Assembly: GCA_029861795.1 (NCBI GenBank)
Contig: JAOTYS010000273.1
Span: 1-6,401, forward strand
Source: Gammaproteobacteria bacterium
GTDB lineage: Bacteria > Pseudomonadota > Gammaproteobacteria > Arenicellales > JAOTYS01
Direction: 5' to 3'
DNA length: 6,401 nt
The notes beneath the pieces were generated by a model. It ran no database searches, had not been told where the DNA came from, and saw only the letters and a list, made by a program, of their open reading frames with translations. Below, piece after piece: positions 1 through 4,665 of the stretch (within the stretch, counting starts at the first letter, position 1; each line of letters begins with the position of its first letter). Made by a program: the position numbers and the translations under genes.

Positions 1-1
1 C

Positions 2-1348
2 GTGGACAATGATGGTCTCGGGTCTACGCCACGCACGCAGCAAACGATTAATGTCTTGGTGGTGATGGAACGGATTACCTCCCAGCCAGTAGACCAACCG
101 AATTTCTGGGTAGCTATGGCAAATACCGTTGTAGTCGAATGCAGTCCCGGGGTGGAGAAGCATATCCGCAATGCGCGCCACCGGAATAAAACTCTCCACC
201 GGGTTCACACCTTGATCGAGCGCGGCCCAACGCAGGTGCCCGGCTTGATTGCCTATGCTATTGACCGCGGCGTAGCCAAACCCCACTCCGCCCCCGGGCA
301 AGCCAATTTGTCCGAGCATGGCCGCTAAGGTCACGGCCATCCAATAAGGTTGTTCGCCGTGATGTTGCCGGGTCAAAGACCAGCTCACAGACAACATGGT
401 GCGCCCACCCGCCATCCGCCGCGCGAGCTCACGAATTATCTCGGCTGTTAATCCCGAGATGGCTGCCGCCCAAGATGCATCCTTGGGCTGGCCATCATCA
501 TGCCCCAGAAGATACTCAAGAAAAGGATCGACGCCTACGCAATGGCTGCGCAGAAACTGCCAATCATGGAGGCCTTCCACCACCAAGGTATGGGCTAAGC
601 CCAACATGATCGCCACATCTGTATTGGGCACGGGGGCAAGCCATTGCGCATTCAAAAAATCATCAACGTCGCCCTTCACTGGACTGATGTTGACGAATCC
701 CACCCCCGCTGCCCTCGCAGCGCGCATGTAGTCCCGTTGCACATGCCGTCCGGAGCCGCCAGCATTAATTTGACTATTCTTGAGTGGCAAGCCCCCGAAT
801 GCGACCACAAGATCAGTGTGATCAATAATTGATGGCCAACTGGTGTGATGTGCCAACAAACGGTGAAGATCGCCAAGGACGTGGGGCAAAATCACCTCAC
901 CCGCAGCAAAACTGTATGTATCCACCGAACGGGTGTAACCGCCTAGACAGTTCAAGAAACGATGAACCTGACTTGGAGCGTGATGAAAACGTCCTGCGCT
1001 GGCCCAGCCGTAGCAACCCGCAAATATCGCGTCATTACCGTGTAACTCACACACCCTCTTGAGCTCGTTTGCAACCAATTCCTCGGCTTCATCCCACGAT
1101 AACGCCACAAATGGTTCCGCGCCGCGCTGACTGCGATCTGACTGACATCCTCGTTCTAGGAAACCACGGCGTACCATAGGCCGGCCGATACGACATGGGT
1201 CGTCCAAAGTATCCAACATTCCCTGGGCGATTGGTGACGGATCAGGGTCCCCTTCCACCCCATGAATCGCCACCACACGTCCATCTCGAACTTCCGCCCG
1301 ATACGCACCCCAGTGGGTCGCCGTCATCTTGTATTGACTAGATTGCAT
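2..1348 (-). CDS. bisC: BisC/TorA-family molybdopterin S-/N-oxide reductase, 3' end outside window
   Basis: This is a bis-molybdopterin-guanine-dinucleotide reductase of the BisC/TorA/DMSO-reductase family, whose members reduce biotin or methionine sulfoxide, TMAO or DMSO. The visible 449 residues start at ATG 1348 (MQSSQYKMTATHWGAY) and stay open to the left edge; the family is about 740-780 residues, so roughly 300 C-terminal residues are missing. Family landmarks in order are THWG (11-14), RPMVRRGFL (56-64), FAGCYGWASAGR (109-120), VDTYS with the predicted Mo-ligand Ser146, TSWP (169-172), AMLGQIGLPGGG (343-354) and WLGGNPFHHHQDINRLLRAW (421-440). No Tat signal peptide is visible, which favours a cytoplasmic BisC-like enzyme over periplasmic TorA/DorA; the YGW motif is also BisC/DMSOR-like. 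An in-frame ATG at 1327 is an alternative start; neither start has a strong ribosome binding site. The gene is divergent from pcuC. The family call is firm, the exact substrate is not. Confidence 0.9.
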   Translation of the reverse strand, partial: MQSSQYKMTATHWGAYRAEVRDGRVVAIHGVEGDPDPSPIAQGMLDTLDDPCRIGRPMVRRGFLERGCQSDRSQRGAEPFVALSWDEAEELVANELKRVCELHGNDAIFAGCYGWASAGRFHHAPSQVHRFLNCLGGYTRSVDTYSFAAGEVILPHVLGDLHRLLAHHTSWPSIIDHTDLVVAFGGLPLKNSQINAGGSGRHVQRDYMRAARAAGVGFVNISPVKGDVDDFLNAQWLAPVPNTDVAIMLGLAHTLVVEGLHDWQFLRSHCVGVDPFLEYLLGHDDGQPKDASWAAAISGLTAEIIRELARRMAGGRTMLSVSWSLTRQHHGEQPYWMAVTLAAMLGQIGLPGGGVGFGYAAVNSIGNQAGHLRWAALDQGVNPVESFIPVARIADMLLHPGTAFDYNGICHSYPEIRLVYWLGGNPFHHHQDINRLLRAWRRPETIIVH

Positions 1349-1542
1349 CGTTGCTATTTGGCCCTTTTCGCTCGCTTCGAGTCGGCTCCAGAGCTGATGC
1401 TAGCTTTGTGTCACCATACGGCTAGATCCAACTCATTGCACAAAGCAGTGTAATATTCCAGCGCCGGTGCACACCAGTAGCAGACATGCACTTTGTGCAT
1501 CAGACTCATATTCGTTGTGACTGCTTAAGGCTACAGAAGGAA
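1349..1542. promoter_or_regulatory. Divergent intergenic region between bisC and pcuC
   Basis: These 194 bases separate two genes read in opposite directions, so promoters for both should lie here. A TAATAT sequence at 1451-1456 on the plus strand could be a -10 element for pcuC, but no good -35 hexamer stands 16-18 bases before it. No clear sigma-70 pair was found for bisC. No FNR-type TTGAT-N4-ATCAA box was found by eye. The notable structure is the set of TGCAC motifs and the palindrome listed separately. That a promoter exists here is inferred from the layout, not from a recognised element. Confidence 0.4.
1486..1500. repeat. 15-bp perfect palindrome upstream of pcuC
   Basis: ATGCAC-TTT-GTGCAT has two six-base arms around a three-base centre and is flanked on both sides by CAGAC. 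Part of it, CTTTGTGCA at 1491-1499, is the exact reverse complement of TGCACAAAG at 1437-1445. A further GTGCAC core lies at 1467-1472. The spacing and location between divergent promoters suit an operator for a dimeric regulator, but no known operator consensus was matched. The binding role is inference. Confidence 0.35.
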
Positions 1543-2037
1543 ATGGTACACCAAACCGAGAAACGACTTCAGAATGTCATATCGCACCGTTTAGCCGTGC
1601 CGCTGTTTATGGTCTGCGCAAGCCTTTTATCGTTACACACATTCGCCCAGCAACATATATTGGGTGACATTGTAATCGACCAACCGCGGGCGCGACCCAC
1701 CCCACCGGGGGTGTCCACCGGGGCAGGCTACATGACAGTCACGAACAATGGTGACATTGCAGACAAGTTGCTCGCTACGGTATCTGAAATTGCCGAGCGC
1801 GTAGAGATTCATACGCACACAATGGACGAAGATGTCATCAAGATGCGCAGGGTGGAGAACTTAGAAATTCGCGCACACGGCTCGGTCTCTTTGTCACCGG
1901 GAGGACTTCACTTGATGCTCATCGGACTGCAACAACAGTTGATAGTTGGACAACATTTTACAGTTGATCTCGTATTTGAACGCGCCGGACCCACCACCAT
2001 CGAAGTCGTCGTAAAAGAGGTTGATGCAAACATGTAG
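1543..2037 (+). CDS. pcuC: Periplasmic PCuAC-type copper chaperone
   Basis: This is a 164-residue PCu(A)C-domain (DUF461) protein, a periplasmic Cu(I) carrier that delivers copper to cytochrome oxidase sites, often with Sco proteins. The family copper site H-x10-M-x21-H-x-M is complete: His90, Met101, His123 and Met125. The upstream PRARPTPPG and GAGYMTVTNNG segments also fit the family. The N-terminus is a Sec-type signal: Lys7/Arg8 and Arg16, a hydrophobic stretch at about 17-32, and a likely cleavage after TFA (33-35). ATG 1543 was chosen because it gives a normal signal peptide and follows AGAAGGA, although that ribosome site is closer to the start than usual. The longer frame from ATG 1486 would start inside the palindrome and add 19 uncharacteristic residues. 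The gene is divergent from bisC and convergent with the CBS gene. Its copper role matches ccoI and ccoS further right. Confidence 0.92.
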   Translation: MVHQTEKRLQNVISHRLAVPLFMVCASLLSLHTFAQQHILGDIVIDQPRARPTPPGVSTGAGYMTVTNNGDIADKLLATVSEIAERVEIHTHTMDEDVIKMRRVENLEIRAHGSVSLSPGGLHLMLIGLQQQLIVGQHFTVDLVFERAGPTTIEVVVKEVDANM

Positions 2038-2168
2038 AAATACAAGCTCAGCATTGCTGTGCCGGGGGAATGATGCCTAGGGAGAGACAACGGCCTCGTT
2101 CGCAAGCTCGAAGAGCATGTGTCCTCAGGATCCATTTCCTTACGGAAAAGCACTTGGGAAGATAGAAA
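2038..2168. other. Convergent spacer between pcuC and the CBS gene
   Basis: These 131 bases lie between the ends of two convergent genes. The only hairpin noted is a five-base stem (TTTCC at 2135-2139 with GGAAA at 2144-2148), with no T-tract on either strand. No gene or recognised terminator was seen. Confidence 0.5.
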
Positions 2169-2582
2169 TCACTCACTTTGCCATCGATCCCGCATTCCCC
2201 GCATTACCAATTCGGTGAAGCTGACGATACCTACCACTTCGCCCGCCTCAACCACCGGCGTTCGGGTGATCTGAAACTGTTCAAGCAGACGTGCGCAATA
2301 GCGGATATCCATGACCGGATCGACGGAAAGAACAGGCTTTTGCATGACCTCGTAAACATTGACGCGCTCGGGTGCCTGGTCCTTTGCTAGAACCTTGCGG
2401 GCAATATCCGAGATCAGCAACATACCGTATTCATCATCATCATGTCTCTTCTTGACGATTAGGCATTTGTTGTCGGGATAACGCATGCCATTGAGCACGT
2501 CTCGAATCGTCATCATTCCATCGATCATATCAAAATCGGTTTGCATGACATCTCTAACGCGCACGATACGTCGTTCGCTCAT
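2169..2582 (-). CDS. Two-CBS-domain protein of the DUF1538/PII cluster
   Basis: This 137-residue soluble protein consists almost entirely of a CBS-domain pair (Bateman module), a fold that usually senses adenine nucleotides. The first CBS spans about residues 8-70 (VRDVMQTDFDMI, then MLLISDIARKVL) and the second about 74-132 (VYEVMQKPVLSV, then ITRTPVVEAGEVVGIVSFTEL). The usual G-x-x-T/S-x-x-D ribose-binding element is altered in each half: the first has Leu for Thr/Ser but keeps Asp (GMLLISD), and the second keeps Ser but has Glu for Asp (GIVSFTE). The start codon overlaps the stop of the PII-like gene by four bases (ATGA) and follows a strong GGAGGAGG ribosome site, so the two are translationally coupled. 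A regulatory role over the adjacent DUF1538 proteins is inferred from context. Confidence 0.88.
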   Translation of the reverse strand: MSERRIVRVRDVMQTDFDMIDGMMTIRDVLNGMRYPDNKCLIVKKRHDDDEYGMLLISDIARKVLAKDQAPERVNVYEVMQKPVLSVDPVMDIRYCARLLEQFQITRTPVVEAGEVVGIVSFTELVMRGMRDRWQSE

Positions 2583-2926
2583 ATTTCCTCCTCCACCCGC
2601 GGGGTCAATACCTGGACTTGATAACTCACTCCAACCGCATCCTCGACGTCGAGCTGGAAAGCGATACCCCTGCCTTTTTCCCCCATATGCGCAACCTCTT
2701 TGATGGTTTCTAGAATTGCGCGGGCAAGATGTTCTTCGACCAAAAATAGCAACATATCCCGCTGGGTCTCCAGCGTTAAACCAAAAAATGTCTTGGCCGT
2801 GTCCACGCCCTCTCCTCGGGCGTGACTGACCAAAGTCGCACCCGTGGCCCCCGCTTTACGTGCAGCATCCATGACGATATCTGTATGGTTGTCCTCAACC
2901 AACGCTATGATGAGTTTGAAGTGCAT
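2579..2926 (-). CDS. Divergent PII-like (GlnB-superfamily) signalling protein
   Basis: This is a 115-residue PII-superfamily protein, normally a trimeric ferredoxin-fold sensor that binds small effectors and docks on transporters or enzymes. The fold start MHFKLIIALVEDNHTD and the helix AARKAGATGATLV (21-33) are PII-like, and GEKGRGIAF (82-90) sits where the nucleotide-binding B-loop lies. The T-loop region (about 34-58, with ARGEG and KTFFGLTLETQRD) is unlike GlnB/GlnK and lacks the YRGAEY uridylylation segment, so it should not be a classical nitrogen PII controlled by GlnD. ATG 2926 follows GGAGGA with a six-base spacing. The gene is 19 bases after the second DUF1538 gene and overlaps the CBS gene by four bases. 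Superfamily assignment is confident. The effector is unknown, and a role gating the DUF1538 proteins is inference from the AmtB/GlnK and SbtA/SbtB precedents. Confidence 0.85.
   Translation of the reverse strand: MHFKLIIALVEDNHTDIVMDAARKAGATGATLVSHARGEGVDTAKTFFGLTLETQRDMLLFLVEEHLARAILETIKEVAHMGEKGRGIAFQLDVEDAVGVSYQVQVLTPRVEEEI
2587..2594 (-). promoter_or_regulatory. Strong ribosome binding site of the CBS gene
   Basis: GGAGGAGG on the minus strand ends four bases before ATG 2582. It is embedded in the last codons of the PII-like gene and supports the ATGA-overlap start of the CBS gene. Confidence 0.75.
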
Positions 2927-2932
2927 AGTCTA

Positions 2933-2938
2933 TCCTCC
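2933..2938 (-). promoter_or_regulatory. Ribosome binding site of the PII-like gene
   Basis: GGAGGA on the minus strand stands six bases before ATG 2926, in the 19-base gap after the second DUF1538 gene. It fixes the start of the PII-like protein. Confidence 0.75.
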
Positions 2939-2945
2939 ACACAAG

Positions 2946-3716
2946 TCAGCAGTTTGATGTTCCACGCATCCATTTTGTGATCTGCGCATAAGCCAGCACT
3001 GCCATAATGGGAAACACGCTGGCAAAGGCGATCAACCCGAAGCCGTCCACCACCGGATTACGTCCAGACACGCTACTGGCTAGACCGAGACCGAGGGCGG
3101 CCACCACAGGTACTGTCACCGTCGATGTGGTAACGCCGCCCGAGTCGTAGGCGAGCGGTATGATGGATCGGGGCGCGTAGATCGTCTGGGCGATTACCAC
3201 AACGTAGCCGGCAATGATGAAATAGTGCAGTGGTGTACCGGTGACGATGCGAAATGCCCCTACCGCAACACCTATGGAGACACCCACAGCAACGGCAATA
3301 CGAAGCCCCCACACTGTGATAGCACCCGCAGAAACCTCTCGTGCCTTGATGGCAACTGCAATCAATGACGGTTCTGCAATGGTAGTGGTGAACCCAATTG
3401 CTGCAGCAAACAGGTAAACCCAGTAATAGTCACTCCACACAACGCTTCCGCCTGATTCCCCACTGGCACCACGTATAGATGGATCAGTGAGTTCTGTTGC
3501 GAGCAACTCTCCTAATGGAAATAAGGCACGCTCGAGTCCCGCCAGAAACAAGGCTAGACCCAGCACCACATATGCAAAACCAATGGCAAGACGGCGCGGG
3601 TTTGCGATCGGCTGGCGAATAACCAACACTTGAAACCCAACAACGATGACGACAAGCGGCAATACATCCCATACCGTGCCAAACCCAGTAATCAGCAAAT
3701 CTGTGATTAGGTCCAC
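2946..3716 (-). CDS. DUF1538 family membrane protein, second of tandem pair
   Basis: This is a 256-residue polytopic inner-membrane protein of the DUF1538 family, function not established. Numbered from GTG 3716, it shows hydrophobic segments near 16-34, 43-60, 99-116, 134-153, 164-180, 198-214 and 224-244. Conserved blocks are FTTTIAEPSLIAVAIKA (109-125), [14 protein letters not shown] (190-203) and [16 protein letters not shown] (218-233). The same blocks occur in the upstream neighbour, so the two are paralogues; the buried polar and glycine-rich motifs suggest a substrate or ion pathway, which is inference. GTG 3716 was preferred to TTG 3746 because it aligns with the N-terminus of the paralogue and lies one base after its stop codon, typical of coupling; the ribosome site is weak (GGAA, 12 bases away). 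The loop at about 77-98, rich in Ser and Gly, is longer than in the paralogue. Confidence 0.87.
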   Translation of the reverse strand: MDLITDLLITGFGTVWDVLPLVVIVVGFQVLVIRQPIANPRRLAIGFAYVVLGLALFLAGLERALFPLGELLATELTDPSIRGASGESGGSVVWSDYYWVYLFAAAIGFTTTIAEPSLIAVAIKAREVSAGAITVWGLRIAVAVGVSIGVAVGAFRIVTGTPLHYFIIAGYVVVIAQTIYAPRSIIPLAYDSGGVTTSTVTVPVVAALGLGLASSVSGRNPVVDGFGLIAFASVFPIMAVLAYAQITKWMRGTSNC

Positions 3717-3717
3717 G

Positions 3718-4440
3718 TCAAATAAACATTCCGTAAGCCATAACAAATATCATAGGCGTTAACGAGGCGAACGCGATCAGGCCAAAACCGTCAGTAAACG
3801 GATTGCGTCCCTTGATACTCGACGCAAGGCCGACGCCAAGCGCAGTGACCAATGGCACGGTAACAGTTCCCGTTGTCACACCACCCGAATCGTATGCAAT
3901 GCCCACAATTTCTGGCGGCGCAAACACAGTCATGATGACTATTCCCGCATAACCCCCAATAATAAGGTATTGAATGGGCCAGCCCTTGAGGATACGCACT
4001 ACACCGACCACAATGGCGAAACCCACTGACAGGGCAACGGTCAAACGCAGCCCTAGGGCGTAACGCGCGCGACTCGCAGTGTCTTCCGCGATGACACTGC
4101 CCTCTGCAGCCACCTCTGCGGCCTTGCCTGCTACCGCTATCAACGCGGGCTCCGCCACGGTAGTACCAAACCCCAGCGCAAACGCGAATAACAGTAGCCA
4201 GAATAAACTACCTTTAGCTGCGAACGCTTGCGCCATGGACTCGCCAAGCGGAAACAACCCCATCTCCAATCCCCGAACAAAAAACGTCAATCCGATTATG
4301 ACCAGAATCGCGCCCACAAGCAGATCGCCCAAATTTGGAACGGGCTGGCGAATTACAACGAGCTGAAATAACGTAACAACCAGTAAAATGGGCGCAAGAT
4401 TTCGGGCGCTATCGAGAAGCAACCGCAACATTTGAGTCAC
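3718..4440 (-). CDS. DUF1538 family membrane protein, first of tandem pair
   Basis: This is a 240-residue integral membrane protein of the DUF1538 family, first gene of the DUF1538-DUF1538-PII-CBS cluster. Six to seven hydrophobic segments are visible. Signature blocks are [10 protein letters not shown] (28-37), [12 protein letters not shown] (57-68), [17 protein letters not shown] (91-107), [14 protein letters not shown] (183-196) and [16 protein letters not shown] (211-226). It resembles the next gene along its whole length but carries an extra polar stretch at about 113-128 ([16 protein letters not shown]) between two membrane segments. Two adjacent half-size homologues suggest a heterodimer, or a split form of a larger two-repeat permease; this is inference. 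The start is uncertain: GTG 4440 or ATG 4431, neither with a visible ribosome site. It begins 74 bases after ccoS and may be read through from ccoIS or have its own promoter. Confidence 0.87.
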   Translation of the reverse strand: MTQMLRLLLDSARNLAPILLVVTLFQLVVIRQPVPNLGDLLVGAILVIIGLTFFVRGLEMGLFPLGESMAQAFAAKGSLFWLLLFAFALGFGTTVAEPALIAVAGKAAEVAAEGSVIAEDTASRARYALGLRLTVALSVGFAIVVGVVRILKGWPIQYLIIGGYAGIVIMTVFAPPEIVGIAYDSGGVTTGTVTVPLVTALGVGLASSIKGRNPFTDGFGLIAFASLTPMIFVMAYGMFI

Positions 4441-4514
4441 GTGGCACTTTTGTTTTTGTCTATGGCGCTAGTCACGGCTAATCTTGGCTTGGGCAGTCAT
4501 TTATGGCTTGTCCC
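4441..4514. other. Gap between ccoS and the DUF1538 cluster
   Basis: This 74-base gap is the largest between minus-strand genes in the right two thirds of the window. No terminator hairpin with T-tract and no clear promoter hexamers were found on the minus strand. It marks the likely boundary between the ccoIS unit and the DUF1538 unit, but the sequence does not settle whether transcription is continuous. Confidence 0.4.
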
Positions 4515-4661
4515 TTATGGATCGTCATCATCCATGAGAATTCGATACGCTGGTCCCTCTAGATCATCAAATTGCTTGGATCTCACGGCCCACAATAGAA
4601 CGGCGACAATAAGCACAACCAGCACAATAGCCAAAGACACGAGCAAGTACACGACCTCCAC
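4515..4661 (-). CDS. ccoS: CcoS, cbb3-type cytochrome oxidase assembly protein
   Basis: This is a 48-residue, single-pass inner-membrane protein needed for cofactor insertion into cbb3-type cytochrome c oxidase. The N-terminal membrane helix covers about residues 4-24 (YLLVSLAIVLVVLIV onward) and is followed by the family hallmark WAVRSKQFDDLEGPAYRILMDDD. The start is the GTG at 4661, which yields MEVVYLL, matching the usual MExxYLL beginning; a GGGAG ribosome site (4671-4675) stands nine bases before it, inside the end of ccoI. A longer open frame from ATG 4712 would place 17 untypical residues in front of the helix. The gene lies four bases after the ccoI stop, so the two are almost certainly co-translated. 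Confidence 0.93.
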   Translation of the reverse strand: MEVVYLLVSLAIVLVVLIVAVLLWAVRSKQFDDLEGPAYRILMDDDDP

Positions 4662-4665
4662 TGCA

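Noticed and set aside
2..1062. Several plus-strand open frames (2-328, 396-731, 644-832, 829-1062)
   Set aside because: They are antisense to a continuous minus-strand BisC/TorA frame with strong family motifs, and their translations show no family features.
1486..1542. A longer pcuC start at ATG 1486
   Set aside because: It would begin inside the palindrome, has no ribosome site, and adds 19 residues in front of an otherwise normal signal peptide.
2135..2148. TTTCC-TTAC-GGAAA hairpin as a bidirectional terminator between pcuC and the CBS gene
   Set aside because: The stem has only five, mostly A/T pairs and neither strand has a following T-tract.
3717..3746. TTG 3746 as the start of the second DUF1538 gene
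   Set aside because: It would overlap the preceding gene by 29 bases and extend beyond the N-terminus of the paralogue; GTG 3716 fits both spacing and alignment better.
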